Assembly (NCBI RefSeq): GCF_029392875.1 | Contig: NZ_CP113946.1 | Span: 1,674,001-1,738,000, forward strand | Origin: Lactobacillus sp. ESL0677 | GTDB lineage: Bacteria; Bacillota; Bacilli; Lactobacillales; Lactobacillaceae | Direction: 5' to 3' | DNA length: 64,000 nucleotides | Notes under the pieces: generated by a model | What the model was told of the DNA's origin: nothing | Database searches by the model: none | What the model saw: the letters and a program-made list of their open reading frames with translations, nothing else | In this document: positions 42,223 through 51,224 of the stretch, piece by piece | How the letters are laid out: every line of letters starts with the position of its first letter | Position numbering within the stretch: the stretch's first letter is position 1 | Position numbers and translations under genes: made by a program

Positions 42223-42576
42223 ATGAAAATTCCTTTCGTAATTAACTAAATATTTTGAAAATTAATAAGCATAACAGGGAGCAATTATAAACACGCTGAT
42301 TTAAGAGCGTCAATTTAACTGCTCACGCCTCTTAGCCTTACTAGCAGTGAGAGCGCTGTTATTTTCCGTGCTATAAAAACGGTTAGCGTATAGTCTTCAT
42401 CACTAATGAACTGCTTTCAAAAAGTTAGTACATTCGACGAGGAAAGTTTTTTCAAAAAAATTGAGCGAAAATTCGCCAAGAAAGTAAAATTAGTTAGATA
42501 GTCTAAGTATTTTTCAGCTAAAAAAAGACAGATTCCTAATTAGAAATCTGTCTTTTTGATTATTTAAATTAATGTT
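42223..42576 (-). promoter_or_regulatory. Promoter region of the MFS-amidase operon
   Basis: TTGACG (42313-42308), 18-nt spacer and TATAAT (42289-42284) form a near-consensus sigma-A promoter. Just upstream an interrupted inverted repeat CTCAC...GTGAG (42322-42351) could be an operator. The remainder holds a terminator at 42520-42557 for nothing visible on the plus strand, or for the serine hydrolase on the minus strand. Confidence 0.7.
42520..42557 (-). terminator. Terminator of the epimerase/serine hydrolase pair
   Basis: AAAGACAGATT / AATCTGTCTTT type stem with T runs, 20 nt past the hydrolase stop codon. Confidence 0.75.
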
Positions 42577-43347
42577 CTAAATCGGATTTTGCTCAGTTAA
42601 CATTTGACAAAGCAAACGACCCACATTTTGCATAAATTGAACAGCATTTGTCTTTTCATTAGGACTAAATTTGGTCATTACCACACATTCAATCCATGAA
42701 TCACCTAGTTCTAGTCGTGCCGCATCATGGGCATAATTGAGCAAGTCCCCCGTCTTATTGTAAGACTTGATTTGACTATATTCACCCATTGCTACTGGCC
42801 AAACTAGTCGATCATAGAACATTTGTCCATGCATACTTGCCTGCGCCGCTTGCGCATATTCATCATCATACTTAAACGCGGCGGCAAGTAATTGTCCCAG
42901 ACTCTTTGCATTAGCCAAATTCTCACCGTTTGTTGGTGGCGTCATTAAGCGGCGCTGCAATAATACATTGGGATAATTAGCCTTGAGCCAGTCATTAATG
43001 GTCTTCATTCCCCATGTCGTCAGCAGTGCATTAGTCGCCGTATTATCCGACTGAATCAGCATTAGTTGCAACAAGTCTTTAATTGTATATACCCGTGGCG
43101 ACACTAAACTTAAAGTACCACCGGGAACAATATCTTCCGGTTGCAGCGTAACTTGCTGTTCCAAAAGATGCGGTTGCTTAAGAAATAATTGCTGGCCATA
43201 TGCCGCAATTCCTAATTTAATTAAGCTAGCAGTTGCCCACATTTGGTCTGTATTGATTTCATATTCCAAGCCCCATGAGCTACGTAAATATAGCTGAAAA
43301 TTAACGTCATGCTTTAAGCATGCTAGTTCTTGTTCAAAATTAATCAT
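42577..43347 (-). CDS. Class-A beta-lactamase-like serine hydrolase
   Basis: 256 residues. The active-site triad of the penicilloyl-serine family is present: Ser41-x-x-Lys44 (SLIK), Ser100-Asp-Asn (SDN in IQSDNTATN), and KTG in YNKTGDLL. There is no signal peptide, so the enzyme should be cytoplasmic, which argues against a drug-defence role. It follows the dipeptide epimerase by 2 nt, suggesting a role in cutting or recycling wall-derived peptides or esters. Confidence 0.85.
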   Translation of the reverse strand: MINFEQELACLKHDVNFQLYLRSSWGLEYEINTDQMWATASLIKLGIAAYGQQLFLKQPHLLEQQVTLQPEDIVPGGTLSLVSPRVYTIKDLLQLMLIQSDNTATNALLTTWGMKTINDWLKANYPNVLLQRRLMTPPTNGENLANAKSLGQLLAAAFKYDDEYAQAAQASMHGQMFYDRLVWPVAMGEYSQIKSYNKTGDLLNYAHDAARLELGDSWIECVVMTKFSPNEKTNAVQFMQNVGRLLCQMLTEQNPI

Positions 43348-43349
43348 GA

Positions 43350-44390
43350 TTATTTTACCCGTAATTCTGGACCCGCAAGTTCTAATCCCGCGGGAGCTTC
43401 CTTAGTCATATAAACCGAATCTAAATCTGCAAATTTTATATTTTCGTGAGCACCGGCAAAGGCAATTGCCGCCTGAATGCTATTAGTTGGCTCAATCATA
43501 CAACCAATCATACAGCCAATTCCAGAAGCTGCACATAGATCATTAATCTTTTCTGCCTCAGACAAACCGCCAGTCTTCATCAACTTGATGTTAACGTAGT
43601 CAACCGCATGTTCTTTACATAAAGTAATCGCATCGGCATAAGAAAATGCACTTTCATCTGCCATAATTGGCAGAATATGTAACTGCGTTAATTCTTTTAG
43701 TCCAGCAATATCACCAGCAGCTAGTGGCTGTTCAATAAATTCCACTGGTAAATTTGCAATAGCTAATGCCCGCAATGCCTGAACAGCTTCCATCCGGCTC
43801 CAGCCTTGATTAGCATCAAGCCGTAACTTTATCTCGGGACCAACGGCTTCACTAATTGTCCTAATTAAATTAATGTCATTGGTAATCCCGTTAGAGCCAA
43901 CCTTAATCTTTAAGGTAGTAAATCCCTGCTGAACAAACTCCTTGGCTTCCTGAACCATTTGCTCAAGCGGCTTAATACCTAGTGTCATATCTGTTGTAAC
44001 AGTAGCAGTCTGACCACCGAGTAAGTTTACTAATGTCGTATGGTAAATTTGGCAGCGCAAATCATACAAGGCAAATTCTAGTGCAGCCTTAGCTGGTTGA
44101 TTGCCTTGAATCGCATTCTTAATCGTTGCCAGTAACTTTTCCCATGCTTCAAATTCGCAGCCAATCAGGCTAGGAATTAATACATCTGTCAAAACTGCTT
44201 GGCAGCTAGCTAGCGTATCGCCAGTAACTACTTCATTTGGTGTTCCTGTACCAACACCGACTAAGCCGTTAGCGAGCGTAATTTCAACTTGAACAGCTTG
44301 TGCTGCCGTAACCGTATGCCGCGCGGTCGTAAACGGTGTTTTCAAGGGTAAACTAATAATTTTTTGTGTAATTTTAGTAATTTTGGTCAT
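43350..44390 (-). CDS. Dipeptide epimerase (L-Ala-D/L-Glu type, enolase superfamily)
   Basis: 346 residues. Muconate-lactonising subgroup residues are seen: KxK in FTTLKIKVGS, metal ligands in LRLDANQGW, EFIEQPL and MADESAF, and the second Lys in YVNIKLMKTGG. Related enzymes (YkfB, YcjG) interconvert L-Ala-D-Glu and L-Ala-L-Glu so that murein peptides can be degraded. Forms an operon with the serine hydrolase. Exact dipeptide preference is not readable. Confidence 0.88.
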   Translation of the reverse strand: MTKITKITQKIISLPLKTPFTTARHTVTAAQAVQVEITLANGLVGVGTGTPNEVVTGDTLASCQAVLTDVLIPSLIGCEFEAWEKLLATIKNAIQGNQPAKAALEFALYDLRCQIYHTTLVNLLGGQTATVTTDMTLGIKPLEQMVQEAKEFVQQGFTTLKIKVGSNGITNDINLIRTISEAVGPEIKLRLDANQGWSRMEAVQALRALAIANLPVEFIEQPLAAGDIAGLKELTQLHILPIMADESAFSYADAITLCKEHAVDYVNIKLMKTGGLSEAEKINDLCAASGIGCMIGCMIEPTNSIQAAIAFAGAHENIKFADLDSVYMTKEAPAGLELAGPELRVK

Positions 44391-44724
44391 TCGTTCTACC
44401 TTCTTTCATATCCAAAAAGGCGCCAATACCAACTGCTTGGGTCTAGCACTGCCAATCAAGATTGCGGACCAACTTTACATTTTTCCTAACCCAACAATCA
44501 TGTTAAGCAAATTAAAACTAGCCAGCAATTACCATTTTAAACTCTCTTCCAAATTGAAATATTGGAATAAAATATCATCTTTAATAATTATAGCAAAAAA
44601 AGTATTTCATGCCTGATATTATCTAAATAAATAGCATTAATCTTTTTCCAAATAAAATAAAAATAATTGCTAGAACTACATCCAGCAATTATCTCCATTA
44701 GGACAGTACAAATGTCCAAATTTT
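44391..44724. other. Gene-free stretch before the EIIA gene
   Basis: It contains the short upstream region of the epimerase (near 44400-44410), a plus-strand frame of 77 codons without ribosome site that I do not accept, and the terminator of the EIIA gene (44664-44700). Confidence 0.5.
44664..44700 (-). terminator. Terminator of the orphan EIIA gene
   Basis: AATTGCTGG...AGCAATT stem with a T-rich tail on the minus strand. Confidence 0.65.
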
Positions 44725-45114
44725 TTATTTCAATTTTGCATTAACATCAACAATGCCATCTTTAGCCATTGCAATTAGCTGCGGCTTATTTAATCCCTGG
44801 CCCATCATCGACTGGTTAGCAAATTCAATAATTAATGGTAAGTTAACACCACTGATTACTTGAATATCAGGGTACTCAGCAAACAGTCGAATAACAACAT
44901 TAGATGGCGTACCACCAAGTACATCAACTGCTACGACAGTTTCCTTATCAGTACCTTGATCCAAAAATTCCTCGGCCTCTTTTTGCAAATCTTCGGGACC
45001 TTGATCGGGATTAAGACCAATTGCCTTTACATTATCAAGCTTACCCATAATCAATTCTGCACTGCCTAAAGCTGCTTGAGCCATTTGACCATGACTCATC
45101 AATAACATTCTCAT
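44725..45114 (-). CDS. Orphan PTS EIIA, mannose family
   Basis: About 129 residues from the ATG at 45114 (ribosome site AAGGG). MLLMSHGQMAQAALGSAELI holds the phosphorylatable His near residue 8, and VDVLGGTPSNVVIRL is the second Man-family block. No IIB, IIC or IID genes adjoin, so it may phosphorylate partners encoded elsewhere or act as a regulatory EIIA. Confidence 0.88.
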   Translation of the reverse strand: MRMLLMSHGQMAQAALGSAELIMGKLDNVKAIGLNPDQGPEDLQKEAEEFLDQGTDKETVVAVDVLGGTPSNVVIRLFAEYPDIQVISGVNLPLIIEFANQSMMGQGLNKPQLIAMAKDGIVDVNAKLK

Positions 45115-45188
45115 ATATTTATATCCCTTCAATATTAAACTTTTATTTTTAAGTTTAGCATAGAAAGCATTATTTCTACCGTTTTATA

Positions 45189-46619
45189 TTAATCTTTTTT
45201 AAGTAATCGCCAACCACTTAAAACAACCGTAATTAGACAAATAATAATAGAAATTAAAAAGACAACGTGCATCCCATAAATGAAAATTTCCGGTTGCTTA
45301 GGTAAGTAGCCAGTTACCCGCGAGCCCTTCTTCGCACTCATTGCCGCAAACAAAATGGTCGTGGCACTAGAAATTCCAATTACCATTCCCAAATTACGAG
45401 AAAGTGAATTAATACTGCCGGCAACACCCAAGTCTTTTTGCTCAACAGAACTCATGACAAGAGAATTATTCGGTGAACTAAAAATTCCGCTGCCCAGACC
45501 CATGATGGCAATGCTAACAATAAAGAGCCAAATCGGTGACGTTAAATTGCACAGATAGTAACCAATTTGACTGACCAAGAGTAGTAATAACCCGATAAAG
45601 GTAATTAATTTCGGACTGATTTTATCAGAAATCGTTCCAGCAACTGGCGCCGCAAATAATTGTACAAGCGGTAAAATCATTAAAATATAACCAGTTTTAC
45701 TTGGTGCTAAATGCCGTGCATTTTCTAAATAAAATGGCGTCACCACATTAAAGAAGAAGTTAGTAATAAAAATCAGCAACGCACACAATAAACTAACCGA
45801 AAAGTCTGGGTTCTTAAACAGACTAAATTGTAACAATGGATTAGTTGCACGATTTTCTGTGTAAACAAACCAGCAAAAGCTAAGTATTCCAACGATTAAC
45901 ATCACTAAAACCGTTGCTGCAGTGAAGCCAAGCTGCTGCCCCAGAAAAATTCCACCAAACAAAGTTACCATCCCTAAGGCAAAGGTAAATGAGCCCTTCT
46001 TATCAAGTGGTGCCTTAGTAAAAGTAATATCTTTAGGCAAATAGATGGCGCCAATAATAGCAGCAATTAAACCAACTGGAACATTTAGCCAAAAAATATA
46101 TGACCATGATAAATGCGACAAAATTACGCCACCAAGACCAGGTCCAGCAATCGAGCCCAAGGCTACAAAAGAGCCAATTGTTCCAAGAGCTTTCCCCCGC
46201 TCAGAATGTGGAAAAATTTCCGTAATAATCCCATTATTAGTCGCCATTGTCATGGCTGCCCCAAATGCCTGCACTGCTCGAGCGATCAGTAAAAAGAGCA
46301 AATTGACTTTAAAACCAGACATTAACGAGCCGGCAATGAAGAACACCGCCCCTAACCGAAAAATCTTAATTTTACCCTGCAAGTCACTCAGCTTACCAAA
46401 GAAAAGAATAAAACTGCAGACAACAATTAGATAAAGGGAAACAACCCATTCCGATTGACTCATTGATATGTGCAAGTCATTGCTAATTACGGGCAATGCA
46501 ATATTAACGATTGTCCCATCCAACGTTGACATGAAGGTGAATAACCCTACTGCTACTAAGATCAACCAGCGATTTTTTTGCACCTGCTTATCAGTCTGGT
46601 AACTTAAATTTTGTGCCAT
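45189..46619 (-). CDS. DHA2-family multidrug exporter (14 helices)
   Basis: 476 residues. LDGTIVNIALPVISNDLHIS (helix 1), GKLSDLQGKIKIFRLG (motif A) and GSFVALGSIAGPGLGGVILSHLSWSYIFWLNVPVG (motif C and the following loop) identify the EmrB/QacA subfamily of proton-driven exporters. Likely removes amphipathic toxic compounds; the substrate is unknown. Monocistronic, ribosome site AAAGGA. Confidence 0.9.
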   Translation of the reverse strand: MAQNLSYQTDKQVQKNRWLILVAVGLFTFMSTLDGTIVNIALPVISNDLHISMSQSEWVVSLYLIVVCSFILFFGKLSDLQGKIKIFRLGAVFFIAGSLMSGFKVNLLFLLIARAVQAFGAAMTMATNNGIITEIFPHSERGKALGTIGSFVALGSIAGPGLGGVILSHLSWSYIFWLNVPVGLIAAIIGAIYLPKDITFTKAPLDKKGSFTFALGMVTLFGGIFLGQQLGFTAATVLVMLIVGILSFCWFVYTENRATNPLLQFSLFKNPDFSVSLLCALLIFITNFFFNVVTPFYLENARHLAPSKTGYILMILPLVQLFAAPVAGTISDKISPKLITFIGLLLLLVSQIGYYLCNLTSPIWLFIVSIAIMGLGSGIFSSPNNSLVMSSVEQKDLGVAGSINSLSRNLGMVIGISSATTILFAAMSAKKGSRVTGYLPKQPEIFIYGMHVVFLISIIICLITVVLSGWRLLKKD

Positions 46620-46710
46620 TTATTCCAAGTCCTTTCAAGCGTTTCCAATTTAGTTAGGTACCTTATGAAGATAAATTATACACTTTATTTGGTCTTTGCC
46701 AAGTACAAAA

Positions 46711-46746
46711 TAAAAGCAGTTACTCAATAATGAATAACTGCTTTTT
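46711..46746. terminator. Terminator between the SRPBCC gene and the exporter
   Basis: AAAAGCAGTTA / TAACTGCTTTT stem with T runs on both sides. Confidence 0.8.
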
Positions 46747-46752
46747 GGTAAT

Positions 46753-47169
46753 TTAACTTTGTGCTTCTAAAACTTGGGCAAGATTATTTAAGTTAAGATT
46801 AAATGCATGCTTGGCAATTGGGATTAATAATTTTAATGGTAATTTACCTGCAACTTGATCGGTTAAATAAAGACTTTCTGCAATTAATGTCTTACCATTC
46901 TGTTTACTAAGTTGAAATTCAACCTGGTATGCAATTTTACCTTGGGTACTAACATAAGTTACCCGATTATTATCGCCAATTATCCTGATTTGCTCGCGTT
47001 TATTAGGCGCTTCAGTCATCCGCTCAATCACAAATTGGTCACTTGACTGCTCCGTAATCCTAATTTCTGGTACCCACTTTAATAATGACTGTGGTTGTAA
47101 TAAAAACTGTTGTACCTGTTCTTGAGTTTGATTAACCAATCTGATATTTGTAAAAATTTTCTGTTCCAT
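46753..47169 (-). CDS. SRPBCC-fold protein
   Basis: 138 residues with the pattern of a START/polyketide-cyclase-like barrel: an early strand-helix (IFTNIRLVNQTQEQVQQFLL, SLLKWVPEI), several beta strands, and a long C-terminal helix. Such proteins bind hydrophobic ligands. It lies 73 nt after an Rgg/PlcR-like regulator gene, possibly as its target. Fold assignment is moderate, ligand unknown. Confidence 0.65.
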   Translation of the reverse strand: MEQKIFTNIRLVNQTQEQVQQFLLQPQSLLKWVPEIRITEQSSDQFVIERMTEAPNKREQIRIIGDNNRVTYVSTQGKIAYQVEFQLSKQNGKTLIAESLYLTDQVAGKLPLKLLIPIAKHAFNLNLNNLAQVLEAQS

Positions 47170-47242
47170 ATTTAGAACCTCCTTGAATTTATAGTCCTAG
47201 TTTATGAAAAAAGAAAATTTAAAGATAATCAGAATACTGATA

Positions 47243-48070
47243 TTAAATTTGATCAAATATTTTTTCAGTAAATAATTCACTTAAAAAGCGACTCTTGTGT
47301 TCATTTTCTAATGCCTGATCTTCTTGACCAGTTTTCTGTGCAATTTTAGCAAGTAAAAAGTAACAATTTGCCAGCATGTAATGTGAATTATGCTCGGTAA
47401 TGTATGTAACTCCTTGATCTAACCAATCCACTGCCGCACGAATTTTACCAGCTTGATAATTAATTAACGCTGCTAGATAAAACAGCACGTTAAGATTTTC
47501 AGAATAATTAATTTGGTTAATGTCTGCCATTGCCTTAACTAGTAGCTGCTCTGACTCCTTCTTTTGCCCTTGGTCTAAATTGACCAGACTTAACGAAATT
47601 AACGTCAATCGCATTAATACCGAAGTTAAAGACCCCGTTTCATTACAAGCTAATGCAAGCTTAAGATTTTGCTTTGCTGCAGTTAAATTATGATCGATTT
47701 GAAAATCCGTTATTGCCAGATAGTAGTAATAAGCTTGTTCTTCTGCAGCTGTTTGCAGTTGATTAATTGTTGACTTTTTTAAAAGAAAAACGCGAAGTTG
47801 CTCATAATCATGCAGATTGCACAACCTGTCTAATTTTGCGTTAAGTGAAGGCTGGCTACTAATCGCAAAATTACTTGCTAAGCTAATTGTATTTAGTTCT
47901 ATTCCCAATCGCTGACAAAGTTCAATTAGCAGCTTGGCATTGGGAACATATTTACCATTTTCAATTGCCGACAGCATTGATTGCGCGCAAATATTCTCCG
48001 CTGTTTCTTTTTGTGTCATCTTTTTTGTTTGCCGCGCTGTTTTCAGCGCTTGCCCTAATTGATTAGCCAT
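47243..48070 (-). CDS. Rgg/PlcR-like (RRNPP) transcriptional regulator
   Basis: 275 residues. Residues 1-65 are an XRE-type HTH (LGQALKTARQTKKMTQKETAE, QSMLSAIENGKYVPNAKLL), followed by about 200 residues of helical TPR-like repeats, the peptide-binding part in Rgg/PlcR/PrgX proteins. No SHP- or pheromone-like small ORF is visible in the adjoining gaps, so the inducing peptide, if any, lies elsewhere. It sits between an SGNH hydrolase and an SRPBCC gene in the same orientation. Confidence 0.85.
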   Translation of the reverse strand: MANQLGQALKTARQTKKMTQKETAENICAQSMLSAIENGKYVPNAKLLIELCQRLGIELNTISLASNFAISSQPSLNAKLDRLCNLHDYEQLRVFLLKKSTINQLQTAAEEQAYYYYLAITDFQIDHNLTAAKQNLKLALACNETGSLTSVLMRLTLISLSLVNLDQGQKKESEQLLVKAMADINQINYSENLNVLFYLAALINYQAGKIRAAVDWLDQGVTYITEHNSHYMLANCYFLLAKIAQKTGQEDQALENEHKSRFLSELFTEKIFDQI

Positions 48071-48078
48071 CTTGTTAC

Positions 48079-48645
48079 CTACTTTATCTGTTTAACAATT
48101 AAATTTCCTAAAAGCAAATATCCCTGCTGCCCGAAATGTAAACCATCATTTAACTCACCACGACATAATTCTACTAAGTCGCTCTGATTAATCATTGCCT
48201 GATATAAGTTAATAAACTGACAACGATATTGCCGTGCCACATTTTTAATCACTGTAGCATAATCCTTAATTAATTGATTGTTCCGATAGATTTGTTTAGT
48301 TTCATCTACTGCCGGAGGCGTAATTAAAATAGTATTTTGCGGATAATATTGACACAGTACGCTTGAAACAATCAAATTCATATTCTGCTCGAACTGCTCA
48401 AGTGGCACTTGCTTATGTTGAGCTAAATCATTGGTTCCCAGTAAAATTATTAATTTATCACAACGCCTTTGCTTTAATACCAATTCACTCATCATGGCAT
48501 AGAATGCTCCGGAATTAATTCCAGAAACTGCCGTGTTATTAAGTTCAAGATTCTGGTGTAACTTTTTTAGTGTTGCGTTTAATCGCGGCTCGTTCAAGCC
48601 TTCTTTGCGCGCAATGATGCTATCGCCAGTCAATAATAGTTTCAT
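48079..48645 (-). CDS. SGNH/GDSL-type esterase
   Basis: About 188 residues from the ATG at 48645, which follows GAGGGA. The nucleophile block is LLTGDSIIAR, the oxyanion Asn lies in LLGTNDLAQH, and the Asp/His pair in NDGLHFGQQGYLLLG. It is cytoplasmic, with no signal peptide. It likely deacylates a small ester or sugar acetate. Precedes the Rgg-like gene by 8 nt. Confidence 0.87.
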   Translation of the reverse strand: MKLLLTGDSIIARKEGLNEPRLNATLKKLHQNLELNNTAVSGINSGAFYAMMSELVLKQRRCDKLIILLGTNDLAQHKQVPLEQFEQNMNLIVSSVLCQYYPQNTILITPPAVDETKQIYRNNQLIKDYATVIKNVARQYRCQFINLYQAMINQSDLVELCRGELNDGLHFGQQGYLLLGNLIVKQIK

Positions 48646-48696
48646 TTGTAATCCCTCTATTTTAAACATTGAATATATTTTACAGCAAGTAAACAA

Positions 48697-48729
48697 AAAA
48701 TACGCATACTTTAAAGCATACGTATTCTT
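48697..48729. terminator. Bidirectional terminator between the SGNH gene and the PTS regulator
   Basis: ATACG-ATACTTTAAAG-CGTAT type palindrome flanked by A and T runs. Confidence 0.65.
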
Positions 48730-48736
48730 TCAATAT

Positions 48737-50857
48737 TTAGTTAAATGATAGCAAAAATTTGCGTACCTCCTGTGAGGTCTTAGCTTTTAGCAATTTGTTG
48801 ACGTTCTTTTCACTTCTGATAATATCAACTAATTGTTCTAATGCTCGTTCATGTTCTCGCTGCACGCCAGGGGATAAAACAAACATGCAAATTATAGTTG
48901 CTTTTTGACCATGAGCCTGAATTACAAGTGGATGATCTAATAAAACTAGGGATAAGCCAACTGCTTTACTACTACTGCTTGGAGCAGCATGAGCCAAAAA
49001 GATATTGCTACTGATTAACATATACGGGCCATACTTATTAATTAGGTCACTAATCTTTTGAAAATATAAATTGTCAATTACTCCATCTCGTTCAAGTAAA
49101 TCACAACCGATCTGTAAAACCTGCTGCCAAGACAAGTCATTCCTATTATGGATAAATTTTATTCGCCTTGCTGGTAACAAATTACCCAAATTAGGTAAGT
49201 CGCTATGACTACTCTTATTGTTTTCAGGAAAAATGAATTTATCTAAACTTAATCTTAAGCCACTTTCATCTTTAACATCCGCATATTCATTAATAATTGA
49301 TACTAAGCTATCGACTGCACTCGCATTATGTTCAATTTTACGAGGAACTTTCTCACGCAAAAAGCTTTCAATAATGCTCTGATCATGCTTAGTCAAAACT
49401 GCTTTAACATTAACAATTGGTATTGGATAAGCAACTGCTTTAAGTGGCGCAGTGCTGACAATTAACCGTGCCTGATATGTATTAGCAAAAATTCGCTCTA
49501 AATCACGAATCTCAAGTGGTGGTGAAAATTTAATTAACGGGTACAGGCGACTAAGTTCATGATAGAGCATGGCTGAAGTCCCGATACCACTAGAGCACAC
49601 AACTAGCACTTCTGCCAAAGATGCTCGCTTGAGCTTATCGCCATTTGAAAAATCTTGATAGCCTTTGCTACTAATTGAGCCAAAATATAAACAAATTAAT
49701 GCTACTTCTTCAGTTGGCAATTTCTTTTGTAAATATTGTTCAAGTGGCGCACATGCAACCGCAGTGAATTTAATCAGTTCTGGATATTGCCGCTTAATCT
49801 CATCAACTTCATTTGAAGAAAAGGGAATCCCAAACTTGACCCTGAAAAAGGTGGCATAAAGATGATTACACAACACTTTAGTAAACAACTTATACGAAAT
49901 TTGTTGTTCTGTTAACTGTTCATAACGAAAAATTATTTCTTGTGCAATATTGGCGAGGTCATGATATAAACTTGGTTTTACACAAGTAACTTCAGTTGCC
50001 TGTGAACAAAGCATTATTTTACTAAGAAAAGTGACTTCACCCTTTAAACAGTCCTGATTAGTTAATTTTAAAAGTAATTCTGAACATGTAGTCAATACAC
50101 CTTTAGTATTAGCAGCAATCCATGAATAGTCATCATCATTATCTTGAAGATGGTGGTGATAACTGATGCGCCAGTTACTAAACATTAACCAATAAGTTAA
50201 TTGCTGAATAGAATTTTCAGAAAAATTCATTTGCAGCTTTTGTTGCGTTTGAACAACCAACTTTCTTGTTGCCGTTACTGAATAATTCAACTTTTTAATA
50301 AAATTAAATACCAACTCATTATGATGAAGCAATAATTCATAAACAGTCAGCCTAATATCAGTTTCACTACTAACAATTTGATGCCCAGTTCGCGAGCTAG
50401 CAATTGTTAATAACGGAAACCGAGACTTAATTAGTTTAAAATCCTTGATAATCGTGTTACGTGAACAAGAAAACTGATCAGCTAATTCGTTAATTGAAAC
50501 GTTTTTGCCACTACCAATTAAATAAAGAACAATAATCGTTTGTCGGTCTAGTGCACTAACAACTGTCTTTGTTGACTTAGGCACAACTTGCAATCTATTA
50601 TCATACTTAATTATTACTTTTTTGGTCTGATCGGTCATTTTATAACCATAGCGTGGGATATTAACAATTTCTGCTAAATTATTTTTGTGTAGTTCCTGAT
50701 TGATTGAGTTTAGCCAATTAAAAGCTGTTCTACGCGAAATATTAAAGGTTTCCATTATTTCTTTCAAACTAATAAAATCAGGTGCTTTTGCCAAATACAC
50801 CAATAATTTGTTAGCATTTGTTAATTTAACAGAACCATTTCTCGTCACACCAATCAC
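48737..50857 (-). CDS. PRD-containing PTS transcriptional activator (MtlR/LicR type)
   Basis: 706 residues. Two N-terminal HTH units (SLKEIMETFNISRRTAFNWLN and SINELADQFSCSRNTIIKDF), two PRD domains (about 190-400), an EIIB-Gat-like domain with Cys in VLVVCSSGIGTSAML, and a C-terminal EIIA-like domain with His in IFLAHAAPSSSS. PTS phosphorylation on PRD and EII residues normally sets its activity. It is the last gene of the gat-like operon and is the natural candidate to bind the twin operators before the EIIA and araD genes. Confidence 0.92.
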   Translation of the reverse strand: MIGVTRNGSVKLTNANKLLVYLAKAPDFISLKEIMETFNISRRTAFNWLNSINQELHKNNLAEIVNIPRYGYKMTDQTKKVIIKYDNRLQVVPKSTKTVVSALDRQTIIVLYLIGSGKNVSINELADQFSCSRNTIIKDFKLIKSRFPLLTIASSRTGHQIVSSETDIRLTVYELLLHHNELVFNFIKKLNYSVTATRKLVVQTQQKLQMNFSENSIQQLTYWLMFSNWRISYHHHLQDNDDDYSWIAANTKGVLTTCSELLLKLTNQDCLKGEVTFLSKIMLCSQATEVTCVKPSLYHDLANIAQEIIFRYEQLTEQQISYKLFTKVLCNHLYATFFRVKFGIPFSSNEVDEIKRQYPELIKFTAVACAPLEQYLQKKLPTEEVALICLYFGSISSKGYQDFSNGDKLKRASLAEVLVVCSSGIGTSAMLYHELSRLYPLIKFSPPLEIRDLERIFANTYQARLIVSTAPLKAVAYPIPIVNVKAVLTKHDQSIIESFLREKVPRKIEHNASAVDSLVSIINEYADVKDESGLRLSLDKFIFPENNKSSHSDLPNLGNLLPARRIKFIHNRNDLSWQQVLQIGCDLLERDGVIDNLYFQKISDLINKYGPYMLISSNIFLAHAAPSSSSKAVGLSLVLLDHPLVIQAHGQKATIICMFVLSPGVQREHERALEQLVDIIRSEKNVNKLLKAKTSQEVRKFLLSFN

Positions 50858-50905
50858 CCTTCAATTACAGCGATATTCTTTTTAGCCAAAATATCCTTTA
50901 CAGGC

Positions 50906-51199
50906 TTAATTAAGATCCAACTTATCAATAATGTCGTCGATTACAGCATCAACACCAATATTAGTTAATAATGGTAAGCCATTGATTACTGGAATCTTAA
51001 TTGCATCATTATCATATTGTGTTGTTGTGATTACCAAGTCATAATCATTTGCGAGTGATTCAACTTGAGCAACTGAAGATTGGCCCAAAGTATATTTATC
51101 ACTATCAATTCCACGATTAGTTAGTTCTTCTTGCAGCTTATTCATTGCACTAGTACTAGTAACTACTCCTGCACCACAGGCAACCAAAATTTTTTTCAT
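50906..51199 (-). CDS. PTS EIIB, galactitol type
   Basis: 97 residues. The N-terminal MKKILVACGAGVVTSTSAMNKL contains the phosphocysteine (Cys8) of the Gat/Lac-type EIIB fold. It passes phosphate from EIIA to the sugar or polyol bound by EIIC encoded just upstream (25-nt gap). Confidence 0.92.
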   Translation of the reverse strand: MKKILVACGAGVVTSTSAMNKLQEELTNRGIDSDKYTLGQSSVAQVESLANDYDLVITTTQYDNDAIKIPVINGLPLLTNIGVDAVIDDIIDKLDLN

Positions 51200-51224
51200 A
51201 ATATATTCTCCTTTAAATTAAAAT

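Noticed and set aside
44383..44616. A 77-codon plus-strand frame between the epimerase and EIIA genes
   Set aside because: No ribosome site, no recognisable protein pattern, and it overlaps the epimerase promoter region.
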